From the NCBI RefSeq assembly GCF_036370855.1, contig NC_088117.1, forward strand, positions 4,216,001-4,280,000: a stretch of 64,000 nt of DNA. Reading direction: 5' to 3'. Below the pieces are notes generated by a model. The model searched no databases. It saw nothing but the letters and a program-made list of their open reading frames with translations, and had not been told where the DNA came from. The stretch is from Dromaius novaehollandiae (Eukaryota > Chordata > Aves > Casuariiformes > Dromaiidae). Numbering within the stretch: position 1 is the stretch's first letter; each line of letters starts with the position of its first letter. This document shows, piece by piece, positions 53,101 through 56,958 of this stretch. Position numbers and translations under genes: made by a program.

Positions 53101-55730
53101 CGCCCGGCCTCCCCAGACGGGGGGAGCTGCCTGCCCCCAGCGTGCCGAGCCGAGCCGCGGGATCGGCCAGCTCCTGCAGCCGTGGGGGGACCCGGGAGGC
53201 GGCGGGGGGGGAAGGCCCTCGGGCAGCCGCCACTGCCACCGGTGTTGTCGTTGTCACCCAGGGTGTCGCCGGCCCTCCTGGCCCGAGCGGGCTGTCGCTG
53301 AACCTGTCGGCGGAGGAGCTGCAGGTGAGCGTCCGCCGGGGAGGTGCGATGCTTGGCGGGGCCGGCGGCGCTGGCCGCTGCCCGGCGCGGACGCTGGTGG
53401 GACACCCGTCGTGGGGCGGTCTGGGCTCTGCACGGATCACGAGCCGGGATGTCCGTCCCACCAGCCGGGATGAGCAACAGTGAGGTGGCCTCCCACCCGG
53501 CATTTCGCAGCCCCCGCACTGGCGCCTTGGCATCCGCGTCGTCTTCGCACGAAACGCCGGGGTCGAGCGAGCCGACGGGTTAATCCGGGAGCGGCGGGAC
53601 GGCACGGCACGCGCTGCCGCGATGGGGAGGCGGGAGCTCATTTATGTCCCCCCCCTGCTTTCAGCACCTGATTTATCCCTCCGACCGCCTCAACCACACG
53701 GTGGTGTGGGCTCTCCTGGCCACCCTGAAGCACGAGCTGAAAGCGCTCCTCGAGCACCCCGACGGCACCAAAGAAAAGCCGGCGGCCACCTGCAAGGAGC
53801 TGCTGCTGGCCCACCCTCAGCTGCCCGACGGTGCGGGGAACGCGGGGGCCCCGGGGCTGGGGCGGGGGGGCAGCTGCCACAAGTGCCACCGCTGCTGCCA
53901 GGGCTTGGTGTGATGGGGGGGACGCCGTGGGTACAGGGACGAGGTGGATGCTCAGCCGGTGGTGGGGAGGCCAGGAGGACATGGCCACGATGGTGGTTTG
54001 CTGGAGGCAGGATCCAGGCTCACGGGCACCGCGTCCCCTCGCTGCTAGCAGACGGCGTTGCCCTGCGCTCGCCTTTTGCAGGCTGGCAGGGCCAAAACGC
54101 AGCGCTGGCTCCGTGTGTCAGGAGCATCCCTCCGCCACGGCGAGGGGAGGCTGGAGGCGGATTTGGGGGACGAGGACAGCCAGAGTGCCTCCGGCTCCTG
54201 CATGCAGGACGTCTCCCCACGCCCGGGTCTGGCCAGCCGAATTTCCTCGTACCGGGCTGTGCACATGCGTGTTGCGGTGTGTGTGCATGTGCATGGAGAG
54301 GCGCACGCGTGCGAGGAGGAGCGAAACACGGCGTGACGCCTCCTCGCTGGCCCTGGGCGCTGCCGGCCCAGGTGAGGTGCCGTGCTCTGGTGCCAGGCGC
54401 GCGCTCTGCCTCCCTCCAGGTCGCTACTACATCGACCCCAACCAGGGCAGCCCCCGGGACGCCCTGCTGGCCTTCTGCAACTTCACGGCGGGCGGCGAGA
54501 CCTGCATCCCCCCCGTGCACAACCAGGTAGGGCCGCCGGCGGCTGCAGCCCTTCGCCGCCGCTCCGAGCAGCCGAGGACAGAGCCGATGCTCCTGGCTCC
54601 GGCGGGGCGACCTGACGCCGTCCCCCTGCCCGCAGGTCCCCATCCAGGCCTGGCTGCGTGCCTACGCCTCCGCAGGCACCTTCGAGTGGTTCAGCGCCCT
54701 GCCCGGGGGCTTCCTGGTGAGTCCCGTGGTGGCACCGCTTGCCCGGGCTCGGGGGTCTCCTGCACCCGCAGCGCCGGGGTCTCGGGGGCATCCCGCGACC
54801 GCACAGTCCTGCCGGCCGTGCCCGGAGGCGATTCAAGGCGTTGCAGCCCGTGGCGGGGCTGGCCGGGGGGGGCAGCGCCCTGGCAGCCCCCGTGAGCGGG
54901 CGCTCTCGTCCCTGCAGCTGGAGTACGAGGGGGCCAGCCCCGTGCAGCTCCGCTTCCTCAAGCTGCGCAGCAGCCTGGCCACCCAGAAGGTCTCCTACTC
55001 CTGCCGGCCGGCCTCCGAGCAGGGCCAGCCCCAGCTGGAGAAGGCCATCCAGTTCCTCGCGGACTCCCGGGAGCAGAGCTACGCGGCCACGCTGCAGGGC
55101 TGCGTGGTAAGCGTGGCCGTGGCGGTTCTCCAGCCCCAGCACTGCGTTTTGCACCCGCAAGAACCACTGCGGTTCGCGGAGCCTCTTGCCGCGTGTTTGC
55201 AAGCCCAGGGCTCGGGATGGACGAGGCTTCCCACGGCGTTGGGGAAGGAAGAGCATCTCCTCCCTGGGCCCGAGGAGCTGCTCAGCCCTGGTGGTGGGAC
55301 GTGGTGGAGGACGGGCTGGGCTGCCCAGCGGGCAACGCGGGTGCTGGGGGAAGCTGCAAGGGGCTGGCGGTGGAGACCTGGCCCTGCCAACGGGGGGTTT
55401 TAGGGAGTAACATGGGCGGCAAAGGGGATCTGCGGTGCTCACAGGTGGGTCCTTCAGGTGGACCATCAGCATCTCGCACCAAGCGTTGCCTTCATGCACT
55501 AGCTTGAGGTGAGACCCAGCGGAGGCCAAGCCAGGCCACGGGTTTTGGTGCTGTTCAGCTGCCACCTGTGTTCGTTTCAGCTCGACAACGAGTCGTCCAT
55601 CACCGACACCATCTTCCAGTTCGCCACCGAGGAGCTCGCCCTGCTGCCCCTGCGGGACCTGGCCGTCTTCCACAACGGCGACGCCTCGCACCAGTTTGGG
55701 TTCACAGTCGGACCGGTTTGCTTCAGCTGA
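5095..55730 (+). CDS. Divergent fibrillar procollagen alpha chain, clade B (type V/XI)-like, 5' partial, 61 exons
   Basis: Secreted extracellular-matrix precursor. By family knowledge three such chains fold from the C-propeptide into a triple helix that assembles into or regulates fibrils. What is seen: 13 minor-helix triplets (e1-e2), a 31-residue non-collagenous linker/telopeptide, a 1014-residue major helix (e4-e56), a short C-telopeptide, and a C-propeptide with the DPNQG calcium motif and the NFTAGGETC and GPVCFS blocks (e57-e61). All helix introns are phase 0 and fall before a glycine codon; only the intron between e57 and e58 is phase 1. All splice sites are GT-AG except a GC donor after e38. 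The GPVCFS ending and the [10 protein letters not shown] block resemble COL5A3/COL11A2, but the linker and many helix triplets do not. Oddities are substituted glycines, missing interchain cysteines, helical cysteines and an 18-bp exon. The 5' end of the gene lies outside the window. That it is a fibrillar procollagen is very secure; the exact paralogue is not. Confidence 0.93.
5335..5495 (-). repeat. MIR-like SINE fragment
   Basis: Read on the minus strand, the stretch resembles the MIR core. On the plus strand it has a 'gaaatgaagcagtttccctcaggtcatctgg' type order of blocks, then 'atccaggccaagtacct', 'ccagtcctgtgctatgtcc'. These match the complement of the tRNA-related and core parts of MIR. 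The fragment is old and diverged; boundaries are approximate. Confidence 0.5.
6255..6420 (+). repeat. MIR-like SINE fragment
   Basis: Contains the ordered MIR blocks 'agagcactaggctgg', 'tggctctgccattgactt' and 'tctctgtgcctctctttcc', in the order and spacing expected of a degraded MIR. Lies in intron 1. Edges are approximate. Confidence 0.6.
6691..6810 (+). CDS. Collagen e2: end of minor helix and non-collagenous linker, 120 bp
   Basis: Acceptor cttcctag, donor gtgagt. Eight triplets ([24 protein letters not shown]) are followed by the non-collagenous [16 protein letters not shown]. The linker has two tryptophans and one lysine. It does not resemble the longer alanine/glutamine-rich linker known from type V and XI chains. 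No Pro-Gln or Ala-Gln procollagen N-proteinase site is seen in e2 or e3. Confidence 0.88.
8215..8345 (+). repeat. Possible MIR-like SINE fragment
   Basis: Blocks such as 'gacctgggctcaagctcc' and 'ttgccaagtccctttgatgg' resemble the MIR tRNA-related and core parts. Weak and strongly diverged. Confidence 0.3.
8400..8540 (+). repeat. MIR-like SINE fragment
   Basis: Shows 'gccagggttcagctct' and 'gtgaccctgggcaagac' followed by a pyrimidine-rich block, as in MIR ('gggttcgaatcc...gtgaccttgggcaagtt'). Edges are approximate. Confidence 0.6.
10247..10314 (+). repeat. Perfect 34-bp tandem duplication
   Basis: The unit at 10247-10280 is repeated without mismatch at 10281-10314. The lack of divergence implies a recent duplication or a length-variable site. 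Confidence 0.95.
14523..14561 (+). CDS. Collagen e3: N-telopeptide-like exon, 39 bp
   Basis: Acceptor ctgctttcag, donor gtgagt. Encodes [13 protein letters not shown], non-collagenous and without lysine. It takes the place of the short linker before the major helix. In frame (phase 0) with e2 and e4. Confidence 0.82.
14695..14748 (+). CDS. Collagen e4: start of major helix
   Basis: Encodes [18 protein letters not shown] (helix residues 1-18 if RQP counts as triplet 1). The first codon is AGA, one base from GGA, so the first glycine appears replaced by Arg. Confidence 0.9.
15735..15788 (+). CDS. Collagen e5: major helix 19-36
   Basis: Encodes [18 protein letters not shown] between a gtgtgcag acceptor and a gtaagt donor. 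Confidence 0.92.
15789..19359. other. Intron 5 (3.6 kb)
   Basis: No exon seen. Several ORFs occur but none is collagenous or bounded by in-frame splice sites. The following e6 continues the Gly-X-Y frame directly from e5. Confidence 0.75.
19360..19467 (+). CDS. Collagen e6: major helix 37-72, 108 bp
   Basis: Double-length exon of 12 triplets, from [15 protein letters not shown] to GPSGLPGEQ. Acceptor ctccgcag, donor gtgagg. Confidence 0.93.
20896..20949 (+). CDS. Collagen e7: major helix 73-90
   Basis: Encodes [18 protein letters not shown]. In the 1014-residue numbering the lysine of GEKG is residue 87, the position of the N-terminal helical cross-linking lysine of other fibrillar collagens. 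Confidence 0.93.
22149..22202 (+). CDS. Collagen e8: major helix 91-108
   Basis: Encodes [18 protein letters not shown]; donor gtcagc. Confidence 0.92.
22348..22392 (+). CDS. Collagen e9: major helix 109-123, 45 bp
   Basis: Encodes [15 protein letters not shown]; donor gtaagt. Confidence 0.92.
22635..22688 (+). CDS. Collagen e10: major helix 124-141
   Basis: Encodes [18 protein letters not shown]; acceptor ctcctag, donor gtgagt. Confidence 0.92.
23355..23399 (+). CDS. Collagen e11: major helix 142-156, 45 bp
   Basis: Encodes [15 protein letters not shown]; donor gtaagt. Confidence 0.92.
23670..23723 (+). CDS. Collagen e12: major helix 157-174, contains Cys
   Basis: Encodes [18 protein letters not shown]. 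Cysteine at helix residue 167 (X position), unusual inside a fibrillar triple helix. Confidence 0.92.
23827..23871 (+). CDS. Collagen e13: major helix 175-189, 45 bp
   Basis: Encodes [15 protein letters not shown]; acceptor ctccttag, donor gtatgt. Confidence 0.92.
24358..24411 (+). CDS. Collagen e14: major helix 190-207
   Basis: Encodes [18 protein letters not shown]; acceptor tttttgtag, donor gtacat. Confidence 0.92.
24995..25039 (+). CDS. Collagen e15: major helix 208-222, 45 bp
   Basis: Encodes [15 protein letters not shown], a low-proline segment; donor gtaaga. Confidence 0.9.
26101..26154 (+). CDS. Collagen e16: major helix 223-240
   Basis: Encodes [18 protein letters not shown]; acceptor gtgttgcag, donor gtaagt. 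Confidence 0.92.
27237..27281 (+). CDS. Collagen e17: major helix 241-255, 45 bp
   Basis: Encodes [15 protein letters not shown]; acceptor ccttgaag, donor gtgagt. Confidence 0.92.
27446..27499 (+). CDS. Collagen e18: major helix 256-273, contains Cys
   Basis: Encodes [18 protein letters not shown]. Cysteine at helix residue 257 (X position). The donor gtattg lies just before a 14-base G run at 27514-27527. Confidence 0.92.
27999..28106 (+). CDS. Collagen e19: major helix 274-309, 108 bp
   Basis: Twelve triplets, from [18 protein letters not shown] to [12 protein letters not shown]; acceptor tttcttag, donor gtgagg. Confidence 0.93.
28107..30691. other. Intron 19 (2.6 kb)
   Basis: Non-coding. 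Holds a 32-bp near-perfect tandem duplication at 29031-29094. GC-rich ORFs occur around 29180-29650 but none has collagen or splice support. Confidence 0.75.
29031..29094 (+). repeat. 32-bp tandem duplication, two mismatches
   Basis: Units 29031-29062 and 29063-29094 each start with a short CTG run and share 'gcgttttacaa.gcctgcaag'. They differ at two positions. Confidence 0.92.
30692..30745 (+). CDS. Collagen e20: major helix 310-327, Gly-to-Ser interruption
   Basis: Encodes [18 protein letters not shown]. The triplet SSE starts with AGC, one base from GGC, so glycine at helix residue 322 is replaced by serine. Confidence 0.9.
31142..31195 (+). CDS. Collagen e21: major helix 328-345
   Basis: Encodes [18 protein letters not shown]; acceptor aatttcag, donor gtaact. 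Confidence 0.92.
31658..31702 (+). CDS. Collagen e22: major helix 346-360, 45 bp
   Basis: Encodes [15 protein letters not shown]; acceptor tcttccag, donor gtaagt. Confidence 0.92.
33056..33109 (+). CDS. Collagen e23: major helix 361-378
   Basis: Encodes [18 protein letters not shown]. The donor gttccc is weak, but the frame and 54-bp length fit exactly. Confidence 0.88.
33564..33608 (+). CDS. Collagen e24: major helix 379-393, 45 bp
   Basis: Encodes [15 protein letters not shown]; acceptor atcctgcag, donor gtgagt. Confidence 0.92.
34781..34834 (+). CDS. Collagen e25: major helix 394-411
   Basis: Encodes [18 protein letters not shown]; acceptor tcctccag, donor gtaagg. Confidence 0.92.
35392..35445 (+). 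CDS. Collagen e26: major helix 412-429
   Basis: Encodes [18 protein letters not shown]; acceptor tttctgaag, donor gtgaga. Confidence 0.91.
36118..36171 (+). CDS. Collagen e27: major helix 430-447
   Basis: Encodes [18 protein letters not shown]; acceptor cccggcag, donor gtaagt. Confidence 0.92.
36864..36917 (+). CDS. Collagen e28: major helix 448-465
   Basis: Encodes [18 protein letters not shown]; acceptor tccccag, donor gtagga. Confidence 0.92.
37587..37640 (+). CDS. Collagen e29: major helix 466-483
   Basis: Encodes [18 protein letters not shown]; acceptor cctaccag, donor gtgagt. Confidence 0.92.
38000..38044 (+). CDS. Collagen e30: major helix 484-498, Gly-to-Ala at exon start
   Basis: Encodes [15 protein letters not shown]. 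The first codon is GCC instead of a glycine codon, so residue 484 is alanine. The next in-exon AG would break the frame, so the boundary is firm. Confidence 0.9.
38364..38408 (+). CDS. Collagen e31: major helix 499-513, 45 bp
   Basis: Encodes [15 protein letters not shown]; acceptor cttgtttcag, donor gtaagt. Confidence 0.92.
38798..38905 (+). CDS. Collagen e32: major helix 514-549, 108 bp
   Basis: Twelve triplets, from [16 protein letters not shown] to [12 protein letters not shown]; acceptor gtcttgcag, donor gtaagt. Confidence 0.93.
39626..39679 (+). CDS. Collagen e33: major helix 550-567
   Basis: Encodes [18 protein letters not shown]; acceptor tgttttcag, donor gtaaga. Confidence 0.92.
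40352..40405 (+). CDS. Collagen e34: major helix 568-585
   Basis: Encodes [18 protein letters not shown], strongly acidic; acceptor tctcccag, donor gtacgt. Confidence 0.92.
40781..40834 (+). CDS. Collagen e35: major helix 586-603
   Basis: Encodes [18 protein letters not shown]; acceptor tcctgcag, donor gtccgt. Confidence 0.92.
41318..41425 (+). CDS. Collagen e36: major helix 604-639, 108 bp
   Basis: Twelve triplets, from [18 protein letters not shown] to GRPGEQGKE; acceptor ctttccag, donor gtatgt. Confidence 0.93.
41890..41943 (+). CDS. Collagen e37: major helix 640-657
   Basis: Encodes [18 protein letters not shown], another acidic segment; acceptor tcctggcag, donor gtgggg. Confidence 0.92.
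42276..42383 (+). CDS. Collagen e38: major helix 658-693, GC donor and Gly-to-Ala interruption
   Basis: Twelve triplets, from [15 protein letters not shown] to [12 protein letters not shown]. The triplet AVM (GCT, one base from GGT) replaces glycine 673 with alanine. The exon reaches exactly 108 bp only if it ends at CTG before gcaagt, a non-canonical GC donor. No usable GT keeps the frame. Confidence 0.88.
43154..43207 (+). CDS. Collagen e39: major helix 694-711
   Basis: Encodes [18 protein letters not shown]; acceptor gcgtcctag, donor gtaagt. It completes the GC-AG intron starting at 42384. Confidence 0.92.
43356..43409 (+). CDS. Collagen e40: major helix 712-729
   Basis: Encodes [18 protein letters not shown]; acceptor cctgaacag, donor gtactg. 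Confidence 0.92.
43909..43962 (+). CDS. Collagen e41: major helix 730-747
   Basis: Encodes [18 protein letters not shown]; acceptor cttccccag, donor gtaccg. Confidence 0.92.
44805..44858 (+). CDS. Collagen e42: major helix 748-765
   Basis: Encodes [18 protein letters not shown]; acceptor cgctgcag, donor gtaagt. Confidence 0.92.
46005..46112 (+). CDS. Collagen e43: major helix 766-801, 108 bp
   Basis: Twelve triplets, from [18 protein letters not shown] to GAKGELGRQ. Residues 775-776 are Gly-Val, where interstitial collagens have the Gly-Ile/Leu collagenase site. Confidence 0.93.
46550..46660 (-). repeat. Possible MIR-like SINE fragment
   Basis: Plus-strand order 'gggaaaatgaggcactgacc' then 'gaagttacggg' resembles the complement of the MIR core. 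Diverged. Confidence 0.35.
46784..46837 (+). CDS. Collagen e44: major helix 802-819
   Basis: Encodes [18 protein letters not shown]; donor gtgagt. Confidence 0.92.
46992..47045 (+). CDS. Collagen e45: major helix 820-837
   Basis: Encodes [18 protein letters not shown], very basic; acceptor ttcctcag, donor gtgagg. Confidence 0.92.
47318..47371 (+). CDS. Collagen e46: major helix 838-855, contains Cys
   Basis: Encodes [18 protein letters not shown]. Cysteine at helix residue 851 (X position). Acceptor gattttag, donor gtacct. Confidence 0.92.
48329..48382 (+). CDS. Collagen e47: major helix 856-873
   Basis: Encodes [18 protein letters not shown]; acceptor tctctgcag, donor gtaaaa. Confidence 0.91.
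48601..48654 (+). CDS. Collagen e48: major helix 874-891, Gly-to-Pro interruption
   Basis: Encodes [18 protein letters not shown]. The triplet PPR (codon CCA) replaces glycine 883, two bases from GGA. Acceptor gttgcccag, donor gtaggc. Confidence 0.9.
49467..49520 (+). CDS. Collagen e49: major helix 892-909
   Basis: Encodes [18 protein letters not shown]; acceptor cctttcag, donor gtgagt. Confidence 0.92.
49521..52004. other. Introns 49 and 50 (flanking e50)
   Basis: Non-coding apart from e50. A 12-base C run lies at 50652-50663 and a T-rich low-complexity stretch at about 51280-51322. Confidence 0.7.
50510..50563 (+). CDS. Collagen e50: major helix 910-927
   Basis: Encodes [18 protein letters not shown], close to the GLPGLKG block near the end of type V/XI helices; acceptor ctctcttag, donor gtagga. 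Confidence 0.93.
52005..52058 (+). CDS. Collagen e51: major helix 928-945
   Basis: Encodes [18 protein letters not shown]. The lysine of GEKG is residue 930, matching the C-terminal helical cross-linking lysine position. Acceptor ctcctag, donor gtgcgt. Confidence 0.92.
52139..52192 (+). CDS. Collagen e52: major helix 946-963
   Basis: Encodes [18 protein letters not shown]; acceptor tctcctag, donor gtaacc. Confidence 0.92.
52511..52564 (+). CDS. Collagen e53: major helix 964-981
   Basis: Encodes [18 protein letters not shown], with a tryptophan inside the helix, which is rare in collagens; acceptor tctttgcag, donor gtaagt. Confidence 0.92.
52833..52850 (+). CDS. Collagen e54: 18-bp micro-exon, major helix 982-987
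   Basis: Encodes only GLSGHK. It has a strong pyrimidine-rich acceptor (ttcccttcag) and a consensus gtaagt donor, is in frame, and is needed for the helix to total 1014 residues. Confidence 0.8.
53021..53074 (+). CDS. Collagen e55: major helix 988-1005
   Basis: Encodes [18 protein letters not shown], very basic; acceptor ttgccgcag, donor gtaagc. Confidence 0.92.
53262..53324 (+). CDS. Collagen e56: end of major helix and C-telopeptide, 63 bp
   Basis: The triplets GVA GPP GPS close the helix at residue 1014. They are followed by [12 protein letters not shown], a short non-collagenous tail with an NLS N-glycosylation sequon and no lysine. No Ala-Asp or Gly-Asp bond of the usual BMP1 (procollagen C-proteinase) type is seen here. 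Confidence 0.9.
53665..53830 (+). CDS. Collagen e57: start of C-propeptide
   Basis: Begins [15 protein letters not shown] and runs through an amphipathic, probably coiled segment ([14 protein letters not shown]) to [15 protein letters not shown]. It contains the first C-propeptide cysteine (ATC, partner of an intrachain bond in the family). At the site of the second cysteine (Arg-Asp-Leu-Lys-Met-Cys in COL1A1) it reads KELLLAH, so that cysteine is absent, as in other clade B chains. NHT is a possible N-glycosylation sequon. The exon ends in phase 1, the only non-zero phase seen. Confidence 0.92.
54420..54526 (+). CDS. Collagen e58: C-propeptide calcium-site and NFTAGGETC exon
   Basis: Encodes (G)[18 protein letters not shown] then [17 protein letters not shown]. 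The Asp, Asn, Gln and downstream Asp of the family calcium site are kept. The cysteine that follows DPNQG in nearly all fibrillar collagens is serine (codon AGC). The next two cysteines (AFC, ETC) are kept. NFT is a conserved N-glycosylation sequon in clade B chains. Confidence 0.94.
54636..54716 (+). CDS. Collagen e59: C-propeptide, 81 bp
   Basis: Encodes 27 residues, from [15 protein letters not shown] to [12 protein letters not shown]. Corresponds to the 'SWSKEKPG.WYS.F..GK' segment of type V/XI chains but is diverged. Acceptor tgcccgcag, donor gtgagt. Confidence 0.9.
54918..55106 (+). CDS. Collagen e60: C-propeptide, 189 bp
   Basis: Encodes 63 residues. The block [20 protein letters not shown] matches the family 'QL.FLKLLSA.A.QN.TY.C' region and leads to the YSC cysteine. 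The exon ends at the QGCV cysteine, the usual intrachain pair. The frequent Asn-Ile/Phe-Thr sequon before the tyrosine is replaced by QKVS. The segment between the two cysteines is shorter than in COL5A3 or COL11A1. Confidence 0.93.
55581..55730 (+). CDS. Collagen e61: C-propeptide end and stop codon
   Basis: Encodes 49 residues, from [19 protein letters not shown] through [12 protein letters not shown] to [11 protein letters not shown], then TGA at 55728-55730. LLPLRD aligns with the LP(I/L).D block and GPVCFS with the terminal cysteine of the fibrillar C-propeptide. NES is a possible N-glycosylation sequon. Confidence 0.95.
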   Translation, partial: LDNESSITDTIFQFATEELALLPLRDLAVFHNGDASHQFGFTVGPVCFS

Positions 55731-55944
55731 AACCAGCGGCACCCAAACGAACCGGCCCTCTCGCTCCCCACGCGGACTGCTTTCCCACGGGGACGCGGGC
55801 GGAGGGGGACGGAGCGGGGGTGCTCCCAGCCCGCTTTCTGGAGCTGCCGGGCCCATTTGCAAGATACGTGTTTGTAGCTGCATTATGCCGTGGACTACAC
55901 TTCCTTCTGAAGTAGAAGAATATTGTTTACAAAAGTTGTTTCCC

Positions 55945-55950
55945 TATAAA
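55945..55950 (+). terminator. Candidate variant polyadenylation signal TATAAA
   Basis: TATAAA about 215 bp after the stop, followed by an AT-rich stretch. It is a known minor variant hexamer, so the call is weak. Confidence 0.25.
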
Positions 55951-56952
55951 TTATATATATTATATATATATATGTATATGAAAAGGTGCTAATTCAACTA
56001 CAGACCAGGGGAGGACGTGTAATTGCAATCCATACAGAAGTCCTAGCTCTCCTTTGGGGCTGCAACTCAAGCAGGGTTGGAAGGGGCTTTGGCGGTGCGA
56101 GGGAAACAGCCGTGTGGTGCAGCAGGGCAGCGGTACCGTGCACAGCGGTGCGGCTCCGGTCAGTCAGTGGCAGGAATTTAAACCATTTGGTTCCTATGCT
56201 GCAGCAGCATTATTTAATACTTTATTTTTGTTATTTAATACTTGTATTTATTGTTTCTCCCTTGCAACGCTGCTGCGGGGCTGCATGGCATCACGCTAGT
56301 GTGGATGAGCCCCAAGGGCAGCACTCAGCCAGCGGCAGCTTCAGGCATGGGCTGAAGGCCCTGGGCTTTCCCCTCCGCTGGCTGGTTTCTCTTTGTCTCC
56401 TGCCACGTGCCTGCTGCACTGGTCATCGCATGGGATGTGGGTTTGGAGAGCTAGGGCTGGCTCCCGCCATGAAATGCACAGACTTACTGCGGGCATTGCC
56501 ATTCTTGGCCTTTTCCCACCCAAAAGCAGCGCCCCTGCTGCAGGAGTCCCCCAAAGCAAGGCTTAATTGCCCCATCCTGCTGCAGCTGCAAAACTGAAAC
56601 CAAAAAAAACCCCCCAATTCTCTGCAATAGGAGAGACTTCCTTCCCCAAAGGGAGGGGAAAGGGGAAGTGGAGCGGCTCGCAGGCGTGCTGCGAGGGCGG
56701 CGAGTGTCGCGGCCGCCCGGGAAGCTGGGAACTGGCGCCACGGAGCAAGCTGGAGCCAAGATGGAGAAAAGGGATGAGCGTGTGCCAGATCTAGCTGTAG
56801 CCTGTCAATCAGTGCAGAGCACTCTTCCCCGCAGGAAGAGCCAAGAGGAAAAAAAAAAACAAAGGAAATGTGGTTAACAGAAAAAATAATGCAAAGCTGA
56901 GGAATGAAAGAGGAGACCCTTAAGCTCTAAGGTCAAACCTTGAGAGCCAAAA

Positions 56953-56958
56953 AATAAA
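56953..56958 (+). terminator. Candidate polyadenylation signal AATAAA
   Basis: First canonical AATAAA I find downstream of the stop codon (about 1.2 kb). It sits in an A-rich run, so it may be incidental. Confidence 0.35.

Noticed and set aside
52829..53641. 270-codon antisense ORF across e54-e56.
   Set aside because: Same GC-rich shadow effect; proline/arginine/alanine-rich without domain features.
5095..55730. Identification as COL27A1 or COL24A1.
   Set aside because: The helix is 1014 residues rather than the shorter clade C helix, the C-propeptide ends in GPVCFS, and I see no miR-455 sequence, which lies in an intron of COL27A1 in other vertebrates. The eye search for the microRNA is not decisive.
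54483..55883. 466-codon antisense ORF opposite the C-propeptide exons.
   Set aside because: It crosses sense exons and introns of a proven gene and is explained by high GC and scarce stop codons. No recognisable domain.
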